64,000 bases of DNA from Bradyrhizobium sp. WSM471 (GTDB lineage Bacteria; Pseudomonadota; Alphaproteobacteria; Rhizobiales; Xanthobacteraceae): the NCBI RefSeq assembly GCF_000244915.1, contig NZ_CM001442.1:1674001-1738000 (forward strand), read 5' to 3'. A program made the position numbers and the translations under genes. The stretch's first letter is position 1, and each line of letters opens with the position of its first letter. Below, in pieces: positions 47,046 through 55,058 of the stretch. Below the pieces are notes generated by a model. The model was not told the origin of the DNA. It made no database searches and saw nothing but the letters and a program-made list of their open reading frames with translations.

Positions 47046-47670
47046 CGGCCCGCCTCCTGCCGGCTTGCTTCACCCACTGTCTCCCTTCGCCATGTGGACG
47101 GCTTTCCCGCCCTCCGACTACTACGAAGACTCCGCCCCCTGCCGCGCCGATCATCGGTCGCCTCGATCATCTCGCGCCATCCGGCGCGAGAGAACACGGC
47201 AAGGTTCCCAAGTTCACCTGTCGTCCCTTCACCTGCCTTAGGGACCGACTCTACCCCGTGAGGATTCCGGCCAACGGTCACCGCAAGCTGGGCCGCTGAC
47301 TGACGTGCGCGATCACGCACGTCCCTGATCTCCGTCCACTCAGCGGAGATCGGCACTCCTCCGGTCTTTCGACCGATCCGCCCACTTCCGGTTCGGCGGA
47401 TTCCATGTTGCAACGAGGCTTCAAACATCGGTTCGATAACTCTTTCCGTAGCAGGTACGCTCGCCGGACCAGCCTCGGACGGAAGTCCCGGGTCGTCCGA
47501 CTTTGACGGGTTCTGCTCATTTATGGCTCGCCGGAGGCACCCAGCTTACCTCACCCATCTGCTTCAACCCCCGTGCTTGCGGCACGTGGGCTGCGGGGTC
47601 TCCCACCCCGCAGGGGCAACAAGTGCGCGTGACGGACTCCACCCGTCACTCTTGGCGCACGAGAAGTGAC

Positions 47671-47991
47671 ATGGCTAACATCGGTTCCTTCAAGAAGGTC
47701 GGTAACGATTTCCAGGGCGAGATCATCACCCTGAGCTTGCAGGCCAAGGGCGTCCGCATCGTCGCCGAGACCAACCGCTCCAACGACAACGCTCCCAGCC
47801 ACCGCATCTATGTGGGCCGGGCGGAGATCGGGGCAGCGTGGTCGAAGCGCTCCGAAGAGGGACGCGACTACCTCTCGCTCAAGCTCGACGACCCCTCGTT
47901 CAACGCGCCGATCTACGCGAACCTGTTCGATGAGGAAGGCGGCGAAGGCTACACCTTGCTCTGGTCGCGGCCGCGCAAGAACGGAGAGTGA
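47671..47991 (+). CDS. DUF736 protein
   Basis: The 106-residue product MANIGSFKKVGNDFQGEIIT has a DUF736 core: APSHRIYVGRAEIGAAWSKRS and YLSLKLDDPSFNAPIYANLF. These small proteins are common in alphaproteobacterial ICEs; their function is unknown. Its native leader and half its ribosome-binding site are cut off by the group II intron, leaving only GAGAAG before the ATG. A hairpin terminator follows at 48006. Confidence 0.9.
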   Translation: MANIGSFKKVGNDFQGEIITLSLQAKGVRIVAETNRSNDNAPSHRIYVGRAEIGAAWSKRSEEGRDYLSLKLDDPSFNAPIYANLFDEEGGEGYTLLWSRPRKNGE

Positions 47992-48005
47992 GACTCATTA
48001 GCGCC

Positions 48006-48036
48006 AAGCCCCGCCCGAACTGCTCGGGCGGGGCTT
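48006..48036 (+). terminator. Strong hairpin after the DUF736 gene
   Basis: AAGCCCCGCCCGA and its exact reverse complement TCGGGCGGGGCTT form a 13-bp stem around a 5-base loop, beginning 14 bases after the DUF736 stop. It is followed by CCTCTT rather than a long T-run, so it may be an imperfect rho-independent terminator. Confidence 0.75.
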
Positions 48037-48153
48037 CCTCTTGGAGGAAAGTCGACTGACCAAAGCTGCAGCTAGACCGGCTTGGTCAGTTGATTTTCGA
48101 GTTTAAGACACGCACTTACGTGGCGCTTGTCCGCGTGGCGAACTCGCCCAATG

Positions 48154-48435
48154 CTATTGCTTCTTGGAACGTGGACGCGCTGACTTGCGACCCTTAGGCA
48201 ACGTCTTGGGTGTCGCCGCTCCCTTGGGTGGCTGAACAAAGAATTCAGATAAATGAACACCCAGCGTCTCGGAGAGTCGGTCGAGAAGATCAATTGTCGG
48301 ATTCTCAGATTGCCGCTCAAGGCCGCTCATATATGAGCGGTCAATCCCGGCATCGTAGGCCAGTTGCTCTTGCGGAATACCGCGATCCACGCGGATCCGG
48401 CGCACATTCCAGGCCACGAGCGCACGAGCTTTCAT
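48154..48435 (-). CDS. XRE-family helix-turn-helix regulator
   Basis: The 93-residue product MKARALVAWNVRRIRVDRG contains a Cro/C1 domain at about residues 9-63 (IPQEQLAYDAGIDRSYMSGLERQSENPTIDLLDRLSE) and a basic Lys/Arg tail. It is transcribed divergently from the next gene. The 107-base gap with AT-rich stretches (AACTATTTTGGTAAG) probably holds operators. It is a likely repressor of the transfer genes. Confidence 0.85.
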   Translation of the reverse strand: MKARALVAWNVRRIRVDRGIPQEQLAYDAGIDRSYMSGLERQSENPTIDLLDRLSETLGVHLSEFFVQPPKGAATPKTLPKGRKSARPRSKKQ

Positions 48436-48542
48436 GCGCTCAAACAGCCATTAGGCCGACCATCAAACCACTGGCTATAACCGAACTATTTTGGTAAGTT
48501 TCGCGTACAATGCAGATTAGCGAAGTGCGCGCATAAGCCTAC

Positions 48543-48821
48543 ATGACGAAGCCACCATTAGATCCCGATGTCGCGGATGTCGCGCCGCATGAGCCGGTGT
48601 TGACGACCTATGACGAGCAGCATCTCGTGACGTATTGGCGACTTCTTGATGCCGAAGCCGATGGCGCGGATTGGAAAGAGGTGACCCGGATCGTGTTGCA
48701 CATTGATCCGGATCGCGAACCTGCTCGCGCCCGCAATGCGTTTGATAGTCACCTGGCCCGCGCAAAATGGATGGCAGACCACGGCTACCGTGACTTGCTT
48801 CGCGGCGGCGCGCCCAAATAG
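48543..48821 (+). CDS. Small DNA-binding-type protein of the ICE core
   Basis: The 92-residue product MTKPPLDPDVADVAPHEPVL contains YDEQHLVTYWRLLDAEADGADW, VLHIDPDREPARARNAFDSHL and a C-terminal RAKWMADHGYRDLLRGG. This small helical protein, found with DUF2285 proteins in ICEs, is likely regulatory. The start follows an AT-rich promoter region shared with the divergent XRE gene. Confidence 0.7.
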   Translation: MTKPPLDPDVADVAPHEPVLTTYDEQHLVTYWRLLDAEADGADWKEVTRIVLHIDPDREPARARNAFDSHLARAKWMADHGYRDLLRGGAPK

Positions 48822-48979
48822 CAAAATCTGTCATGAAGAATTCGCACCCGAGAACAGATTTCCCCGCTGACGCGTGATCGCCTGCGGGCATCACGCAATG
48901 CATAATTGGCGACTTCCCCAACAATCCCAAGCTTCATAGACATTGCGCCGCAATCGTCTTACAGCAGGGGATCACAGCA

Positions 48980-49742
48980 ATGTCCGAGTTCGACTGGCGC
49001 TCACCAGAGGCGTATCAGCACGCTATCAAGTCGGGCGAGATGGCGGATTTCGCCTGGGAGTCACTGCGGCGCAGCTCCAACTATCGGGCTTCCTATCGTG
49101 AAAATCGATCGCAGATGACTTCCGAATTCCGAAGGAGATGGGGCATCTGCTTTCGCCCATGACCCGCAGGGGTCCTTTCACCAACAGACTATCTTCTGGG
49201 CTCCTGAGGCGTTGCCGACGGTGGTGCCGGTCGTTCGCAGCGCGTCCGGCTCAAAAGCGGTCGGCGCGGGGCTACAGCTTGCCGACCTTTCATCGGGCGC
49301 CATCAGACAGGCATCTGACGGCTGGCATGCCGTATTGCGCCTTCAAGGGGCACAACATCATCTCTGGCTGAAAGAGGCGCCGCAGTTTGGTGTCTCTTAT
49401 GCGGCCGAACTGCCGCTCGATGCGGACTTTGAGATCCGCGCCCACGCCTCACATCGGCTGTGGCGCGCAATCAACGGCCGCCCGCCGGGACCTCCCCTTC
49501 ATCAGCTTTCGGCGCAGCGCCGCGAACGACTCGTCTTGGTGCTGCGAGCGCTCGATGGACACATGGAGGGTGCTTCCTATCGCGTCATCGCCGAGGTGCT
49601 GTTCGGCCGAAAACGCATCCCTGAGCGCGCCTGGAAAACCCACGAATTGCGCAGCCGGACCATCCGCCTCGTGCAGGCGGGCTTGGCTCTGATGCGCGGC
49701 GGCTATAGCGCATTGCTACGTCCTTCATCTCGCAAGGAGTAG
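48980..49742 (+). pseudogene. DUF6499-DUF2285 regulator with a frameshift
   Basis: The N-terminal frame MSEFDWRSPEAYQHAIKSG with DFAWESLRRSSNYRASYREN is the DUF6499 domain. The second frame starts AFAHDPQGSFHQQTIFWAPEALP and carries LWLKEAPQFGVSYAAELPL and ALDGHMEGASYRVIAEVLFG, the DUF2285 domain with a C-terminal helix-turn-helix-like part. The shift lies at about 49130-49160. The repaired protein is about 250 residues. These proteins are thought to activate or repress ICE genes. Confidence 0.75.
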
Positions 49743-49866
49743 AGCAGGGGTGCCGAAAATCGTCGCTCGATCTTCGGCATCCCTCTAAGCACGCTGAGTG
49801 CGCCATCGTGACCGTCGACGCGCGGGCCGAGCCGGCCGCGCTCCAGACGACCACGGAGCCTCGCAA

Positions 49867-50145
49867 ATGCCCGATCCGAACGCCGGCCTGCCGCCGCGAT
49901 ACCTGCGCACGCCCGAAGCGGCGCGCTTTCTCGGACTCTCCGGCCGAACCCTGGAAAAGCACCGCACCTATGGAACAGGCCCGACCTACCGCAAGCTCGG
50001 GGGTCGCGTTGTGTATGCGATCGAGGACCTGAAGGCGTGGGTTGACCGTGGCGCCAAAACGTCCACCAGCGATCCCGGCACAGGCACGGTCCTGCCCGCG
50101 AAGCGGCACACACCCATTCCGTATGCCGGCAAGGAGCGGCGCTGA
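49867..50145 (+). CDS. AlpA/excisionase-like helix-turn-helix protein
   Basis: The 92-residue product MPDPNAGLPPRYLRTPEAARFLGLSGRTLEKHRTYG has a MerR-like winged helix-turn-helix of the excisionase/AlpA class (R-T-P-E-A-A-x-F-L-G-L-S). A wing follows (YRKLGGRVVYAIEDLKAWVD). In ICEs such genes sit just before repA and may direct excision or activate it. Start at 49867; the repA ATG follows the stop by 3 bases. Confidence 0.85.
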   Translation: MPDPNAGLPPRYLRTPEAARFLGLSGRTLEKHRTYGTGPTYRKLGGRVVYAIEDLKAWVDRGAKTSTSDPGTGTVLPAKRHTPIPYAGKERR

Positions 50146-50148
50146 CCC

Positions 50149-51051
50149 ATGCCGGACAGCAACTCCACTGCAAGCAGCAGGCGGCGATCAGAGCGCGACC
50201 AACTCGATCTGTTTCGCGCCCTCCCGGGCGATCTGGCGCCACGGGACGCGCAAGACCTGATGGCGTATCCGTTCTTTTCGCTGGCAAAGTCGAGGCGCAT
50301 TGTTCCGATCGATTTCCGCGCAGGCACCGTCACCATTCGTGTTGAGGCCGTGGCGGAACATGGCATGGCGACGATCTGGGACGCGGACGTTCTGATCTGG
50401 GCTGCCTCGCAGATTGTAGAAGCCCGTGATGCCGGCCTGAAAACGTCCCGGCTGATGGCAGCGACGCCTTACGAGATCCTGACCTTCGTCGGCCGCGGCA
50501 CCAGCGTGCGCGACTACGACCGCCTGAAAGCCGCACTCGACCGGCTGCAATCGACCACTGTGATGACATCGATCCGTCAGCCAAGCGAACGGCGGCGGCA
50601 TCGCTTCTCCTGGATCAACGAATGGAAAGAGACAGCCGATCTGCACGGGCATGCCCGTGGAATCGAGCTGATCCTGCCCGATTGGTTCTACACGGGCGTT
50701 CTCGATGAAGCACTCGTGCTGACGATCGACCGCACCTATTTCAATCTGACCGGCGGGCTGGAGCGCTGGCTCTATCGCCTCGTCCGCAAGCACGGCGGCC
50801 GTCAGAATGGCGGTTGGAGCTTCGATCTCGTGCACTTGCATGCGAAGTCCGGGAGCCTGTCGCCGTTTAAACACTTTGCCTACGACCTGCGTCAGATCGT
50901 CCGTCGTCAGACATTGCCAGGCTATCGGCTCATCATCACGCATCATCGGAATGGCGCAGAGCGATTGAATTTCGCACCAGTCCTCATCGGCCCGTCGAGC
51001 AAGCGACTGCGCAAGCGCGGCGTCGTCCTTCCTGCTGGGGATAAGCTGTGA
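50149..51051 (+). CDS. repA: Replication initiator protein RepA
   Basis: The 300-residue product contains the RPA-type initiator domain: MAYPFFSLAKSRRIVPIDFR, YEILTFVGRGTSVRDYDRLKAALDRLQST, HARGIELILPDWFYTGVLDE, LTIDRTYFNLTGGLERWLYRLVRKHGG and a basic C-terminus ITHHRNGAERLNF. Such initiators bind iterons and start plasmid or excised-ICE replication. Three iteron-like repeats start 5 bases after the stop codon. The gene directly follows the excisionase-like gene. Confidence 0.88.
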   Translation: MPDSNSTASSRRRSERDQLDLFRALPGDLAPRDAQDLMAYPFFSLAKSRRIVPIDFRAGTVTIRVEAVAEHGMATIWDADVLIWAASQIVEARDAGLKTSRLMAATPYEILTFVGRGTSVRDYDRLKAALDRLQSTTVMTSIRQPSERRRHRFSWINEWKETADLHGHARGIELILPDWFYTGVLDEALVLTIDRTYFNLTGGLERWLYRLVRKHGGRQNGGWSFDLVHLHAKSGSLSPFKHFAYDLRQIVRRQTLPGYRLIITHHRNGAERLNFAPVLIGPSSKRLRKRGVVLPAGDKL

Positions 51052-51056
51052 ATTCG

Positions 51057-51121
51057 CTCGTGCTATCAGGGACCAGAACCCTCGTGCCATCGGGGACGCG
51101 ATGCTCGTGCTATCGGGGACC
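51057..51121 (+). repeat. Three iteron-like direct repeats after repA
   Basis: Copies of CTCGTGCTATCRGGGACC start at 51057, 51081 (CTCGTGCCATCGGGGAC) and 51104, spaced 23-24 bases apart. The period is about two helical turns, as for initiator binding sites. AT-rich DNA with two sequences two mismatches from DnaA boxes (TGTGAATCA and TGTGAACAA near 51200) follows. This may be the oriV of the element. Confidence 0.6.
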
Positions 51122-51638
51122 GGAATCAGAGCTAAGTTTCCGCGGCGTCGAGACTTTTTGCTCCCGTAACTTTACTAACATACTGACACTAACTTCCAGT
51201 TGTGAATCAGTACGTTGTGAACAAGTCGGCCGCGCGTGCAACGAGGATGCCGCATGCATCTACTCTCTCACGCGTAAAACTTCTCCGCAATACGATTATT
51301 TTCGCCAACGCATGCGCGCGCACGCGATCGCGCGCAAATCTGCGCGATCATCGGAAACGGGGGCACCGCATCACGATCGTTGCTTTCCTTTGCGGCAGCT
51401 CGCTCGTCGAGGAGAACTCGCTAACATCCGTGGTTGGCACGATGACCACCACAAGCCGGAATCTGAGGAATGGGCGGTCAGGCTAACCAGCGCCGTGCAT
51501 GATGGCTTCAAAGGTGTGCATGAAGCCGCCGGCAAGGAAAGTTGCGATCTCACCCAAAACCCCGTCTCCTCGGGAGACGCCGCTCCGCCGTGGCGGAAGG
51601 AAAAGGCGCGCGTGGAAGCGGGCGGGTCGCGGAGGCCC
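51122..51638. other. Gap after the iterons; possible replaced parA region
   Basis: The first 130 bases are AT-richer and origin-like. The rest has no supported gene. In related ICEs a parA gene usually follows repA; a short ATCGTTGCTTTCCT near 51379 could be its start, but nothing downstream supports it, and the IS110 relic lies where parA would continue. Confidence 0.4.
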
Positions 51639-52622
51639 TTACAGCGCCGCAGCGACCCGGCCGCGCTTGCCGCCGGCGCCAAAGCGGAAGGTGGTGCCAT
51701 CGATCCAGATCTTGTGCAGCAGCACGGCGAGGGCGCGCGCCACGGCCGTTGCCGCGCGCTTCAGACCCTTCTTCCTGGCCAGCCGCAGGCCCCACAGCCG
51801 CAGCTTAAAGTTCTTCGGAATGCGCGTCAGGATCGCGATCGCGGCCTCGTACAGCATCGCCCGCGTCAGCTCATCGCCGCATTTGGAGATGCTGCCGATC
51901 CGGCAGGTCTGGCCGGATTGATAGCACCGCGGCGTCAGCCCGAAACGGGCGCCGACGTTCGTGGACTTCTTGAATCGCGGCGGATCATCGACGGTGGCGC
52001 GAAACGTCAGCGCCGCGCGGTGCGGTTCTGCCAACTGCTGCCGCATGGCACTGCGGGCGTCCAACAGCGGCGCGACGATCGCTTTCAAATCCTTCTTCCC
52101 GGCCAAGCGATCGCGCACCCACGCATCAAAACGCCCGACCGAGAAAACCCCGAGACCTTGAGGCCGAATGGGCGCGACAGGCCGCGGATCATGTTCTCCA
52201 TGTCCAGCACCTTGCCGAGCATCGCCTTGCGCGCGACCAACAGCGCCCGAAACGTCTGTGCGCGCTCCGACTCGACATGAACCGCGCGGAACAAACCAGT
52301 GCGCATCAGCTGCGCATTGTCTTTTGCGTCGTTGCGGGCGGTCTTGTTCAGCATCGCGTTCATCGCCGCCTTAGCGTGCCGGGTCTCGATGCAGATCATC
52401 GGGAGGGCCTTTTCGGCAACCGCCGTGAACAGCCAGGCGCTGAACGAGAGCGCTTCCACGCCGACGCGCTTGAGATGAATTCGTCATTCCGCCTGCAACA
52501 GTTCGATCGCATCCGGATCGGTGTCCAGCTTCGCCTCTCAGGCGACATTGCCGTCGCCGTCAACCACACAAATGCTCGTCGCCTCCAGCGACACGTCGAG
52601 CCCTACATAGAAGTCGATCATG
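51639..52622 (-). mobile_element. IS110-family transposase, inactivated
   Basis: On the minus strand from 52622 the frame reads MIDFYVGLDVSLEATSICVV with the DEDD-type first aspartate. It is interrupted by TGA codons at about 52533 and 52483. It continues with VGVEALSFSAWL and NDAKDNAQLMRTGLFRAVHV. After a frame change near 52100 it carries the transposase_20 domain: ALTFRATVDDPPRFKKSTNVGARFGLTPRCYQSG and GDELTRAMLYEAA. It ends at 51639. The element is inactive and appears to have replaced parA. Confidence 0.85.
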
Positions 52623-52944
52623 CGCCTCCGTTGCCGACTGCCGGAACGCACCGTGCGTTCCGTTCGCGAATTGTCGCGAGGCATCATCGTCGCAATGCGA
52701 CCGGCGATGGGGCGCCGGTCAGTACCCCAGCAAGCCTGGAATCCTTCGGACGCCTTCTAACGAATTGGAGCTACTCGGCTGCGATTCTCGGCAGCAGCAG
52801 GAACGTTGCGGCGCTTCGACAACGCCGATCATCGGCGCATCATCACAACCGTCCTGCCGAAACCAAGGCACTGACGTCGATGCGCCGGCGACAGCGCACC
52901 CGTTGGCATGTCCAAAATTCCTCTCAAAACTATGGAGTGGCCAG
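52623..52944. other. Gap between the IS110 relic and the DUF2840 gene
   Basis: No frame in this 322-base stretch is recognisable. It may be the IS flank plus a decayed end of parA. No terminal inverted repeats were found, as expected for IS110 elements. Confidence 0.4.
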
Positions 52945-53409
52945 GTGAGCGACCTCACAACTGTTGAACTCTTGTGGCTCGAAAAGCGGATCGAGAACCG
53001 AATCCGGTTCGGCAAGCCGGTATCGGAGAAGATCATTGACCAGCACCGGCGCATTCTCTCGTTTGTGCCCGGCAGCATCTTCGCGTTCGTGCGCTGGACC
53101 TCCAATGACTTCGGAACCATCCTGTCTCGCATCGACATTCTGCGCGCGATCGCGCCGCGGCAGCGCTATTCGACCGTGCCTTGGGTCAGCCCCGGCGGCG
53201 AAAGCCTGCTGCGACTGGCTGGCTGGCGAAAGGTCGAGCGCGTTCTCCAGTTGATCGACGCCGTGGAGTCACTCGGTATCGATCCAGCCGATGTAGCCCC
53301 CGAATACTGGCATCACATCCACAACCGTCTTTCCGTCAACGAAACGCCACGACCTTATACGCGTGCGCGCCACCAGGCGTGGCTCCACCGGCGCAGGCTG
53401 GTGTTCTGA
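52945..53409 (+). CDS. DUF2840 protein of the transfer region
   Basis: Starting at a GTG at 52945 (VSDLTTVELLWLEKRIENRIRFG), the 154-residue product contains FAFVRWTSNDFGTILSRIDILRA, a DUF2840 block, and a C-terminal basic tail ARHQAWLHRRRLVF. It overlaps traF by one base (TGATG), so the two are coupled. The function in conjugation is unknown. Confidence 0.8.
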   Translation: MSDLTTVELLWLEKRIENRIRFGKPVSEKIIDQHRRILSFVPGSIFAFVRWTSNDFGTILSRIDILRAIAPRQRYSTVPWVSPGGESLLRLAGWRKVERVLQLIDAVESLGIDPADVAPEYWHHIHNRLSVNETPRPYTRARHQAWLHRRRLVF

Positions 53410-53915
53410 TGGGACGACTAAGGATCATCCTTGCGATATGTGGGGCCACAACGCTCGCGCTTTGGCCGGTCACCGACACCTCACTGTCGTACATCTGGAA
53501 CGCTTCCGAAAGTGTGCCGATCGGCCTCTACCGTTTGCAAGGGACCGCACGATTGCACATCACTGAGCTCGTGGCCGTTCGGCCACCAGAGCCGCTTGCG
53601 AGCTTCCTCGACTTCAACGGCTATTTGCCGAGCGGTCTTCCGATGCTCAAGCGTGTGCTGGCGTTGCCCGGACAAACCGTCTGCAGAACGGGACTCACTA
53701 TCGTCGTCGACGGGATCGAAATGGGTCAGGCACGTGAGCGCGACGGCCGTGGCAGGCCGTTGCCGGCCTGGCAGGGCTGCCGCGTCGTCGCTGAGGACGA
53801 GGTCTTTCTCATGAACTGGCAGTCGGCGGTGTCCTTTGACGGCAGATATTTCGGACCGATCCCGATATCGGCCGTCATCGGGCAAGCGGTACCGGCGTGG
53901 ACCAGGGAGGACTGA
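53409..53915 (+). CDS. traF: TraF conjugal-transfer signal peptidase (S26)
   Basis: The 168-residue product MGRLRIILAICGATTLALWP has an N-terminal membrane helix. The S26 serine is in SESVPIGLYRL (Ser35) and the general base lysine in PMLKRVLALPGQTV (Lys81). A C-terminal block ends SFDGRYFGPIPISAVIGQAVPAW. TraF processes the pilin-like TrbC subunit in the periplasm. No trbC is present in the window, so its substrate is missing here. Confidence 0.88.
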   Translation: MGRLRIILAICGATTLALWPVTDTSLSYIWNASESVPIGLYRLQGTARLHITELVAVRPPEPLASFLDFNGYLPSGLPMLKRVLALPGQTVCRTGLTIVVDGIEMGQARERDGRGRPLPAWQGCRVVAEDEVFLMNWQSAVSFDGRYFGPIPISAVIGQAVPAWTRED

Positions 53916-53918
53916 CAA

Positions 53919-54815
53919 ATGCCGGCATTGCTCCACTGGGTTGCGGTTTCTCTGTTCGACCGATCCCACCGTCATTCCTCCGTCCCGGCCGAATTGTCGG
54001 CAATCCGCGCGCGCCGCGGCCGTCTCGCGCCGGCTCAGTGCCGGCCGGGAAGAGCTCTGTCCTTGGCGGCTGTCCACACATTGCTATCTCGAGCCGCTGC
54101 TTGCTTCTTGGGAATTCTGCTGATGTTCGGAGCGCCATCGGCCGGCAGAGCGGAGGCTGGATCGCGCGCACAAGCTGCGCGCTCCTCAAACCTGCTTCCA
54201 GGCCCTGCATACGCCGCGTTCGTGACCGAAGCCTCGCATCGGTTCGCAATCCCGGAGCGTTGGATCCGTGCTGTCATGCAGGCCGAAAGCGGTGGTGATG
54301 CGCACTCCATATCACCTCGCGGAGCGCTCGGGTTGATGCAAATCATGCCCGCGACCTGGGTCGAACTGAGCGTTCGTTACGATCTCGGTATCGATCCGTT
54401 TGATCCTCACGACAACATCATGGCTGGGACAGCGTACCTTCGCGAGATGCTCGATCGTTTCGGATCAGCAGGGTTTCTCGCAGCCTACAATGCTGGACCA
54501 AGACGGTACGAGGAGCATCTGGCCACCGGTCGAGCGCTTCCGGATGAAACACAGATCTACACCGCTACACTCGCACCATTGATCGGTATTGAGCAGCGCA
54601 ACAGCGGTGGTTCGGCTGGCAGACGCTTCGCCGCGTGGCAGCAAGCGCCACTCCTTGTTGAGCGGTCCAAGAGCTTATCGGCTGACACCAACTCGGCATC
54701 CGGTATCCGCACGATGAATTCGTCGAAAGCAGCGCCTAGGGCGGGTGCAACTGCACTCGTGCCTCGCGGGACGGGCCTGTTTGCGCGGCGATCAGACGAG
54801 GTGCAGTCCCGATGA
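53919..54815 (+). CDS. Lytic transglycosylase of the transfer system
   Basis: The 298-residue product has a leader with a hydrophobic segment (FLGILLMFGAPSAGRAEAG) and a goose-type/SLT domain: AVMQAESGGDAHSISPRGALGLMQIMPATW with catalytic Glu123, then GIDPFDPHDNIMAGTAYLREML and FLAAYNAGPRRYEEH. It opens the peptidoglycan for the conjugation channel (TrbN/VirB1-like role). It starts 3 bases after the traF stop. Confidence 0.88.
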   Translation: MPALLHWVAVSLFDRSHRHSSVPAELSAIRARRGRLAPAQCRPGRALSLAAVHTLLSRAAACFLGILLMFGAPSAGRAEAGSRAQAARSSNLLPGPAYAAFVTEASHRFAIPERWIRAVMQAESGGDAHSISPRGALGLMQIMPATWVELSVRYDLGIDPFDPHDNIMAGTAYLREMLDRFGSAGFLAAYNAGPRRYEEHLATGRALPDETQIYTATLAPLIGIEQRNSGGSAGRRFAAWQQAPLLVERSKSLSADTNSASGIRTMNSSKAAPRAGATALVPRGTGLFARRSDEVQSR

Positions 54816-55058
54816 TCGCAATCGCATTTCGTCGCATGATGTCGAAGCCAGTCGCAACGTTGAGAGTGGTCGGCAGAGAGCTGGGAGTGAGCGACCGGGG
54901 AAGGCAGGGTAAAAGCCGCAAGGTGCGGCCGGTCGGTCGGGGCAGGAATCTCCAGCAAATTCAAATCACGCTGCAAACATTGCCAATGTCCAGCAAACCT
55001 TGCGACGTTCGGCAACGCGCTATTTTGGTTCAGCTTTCGACACGCTTCGGAGCGGACG
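54816..55058. other. Candidate origin of transfer upstream of the relaxase
   Basis: This 243-base gap contains a perfect hairpin GCCGCA-AGG-TGCGGC at 54915-54929 followed by GGTCGGTCGGGG, and AT-rich stretches further on. Its position just before the relaxase gene and the hairpin fit an oriT, but I cannot match a known nic consensus. Confidence 0.35.

Larger units (their letters stand above)
45395..47660 (-). mobile_element. Group II intron, complete, antisense to the DUF736 gene
   Basis: On the minus strand the element begins at 47660 with GTGCGCC, the usual 5' end, and ends at 45395 with CCCCTACTCTAC. It encodes a reverse transcriptase (45519-47045). A canonical 34-nt domain V lies at 45455-45488 (GAGCCGGTGG ... 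CGCCCGGTTC), with a plausible domain VI stem between it and the 3' end. Length is 2,266 bases. The left flank ends ACAG and the right flank begins GAGAAGTGACATG. Joined, they rebuild an AGGAG ribosome-binding site for the DUF736 gene, so the intron has inserted within that site. Confidence 0.85.

Noticed and set aside
51057..51126. Repeats after repA as a CRISPR array
   Set aside because: There are only three imperfect copies, 5-7 bases apart, with no true spacers and no cas genes in the window.
51048..52280. 410-residue plus-strand frame across the iterons and the IS110 relic
   Set aside because: It runs through the iteron repeats and antisense to a recognisable IS110 transposase; its residues show no domain.
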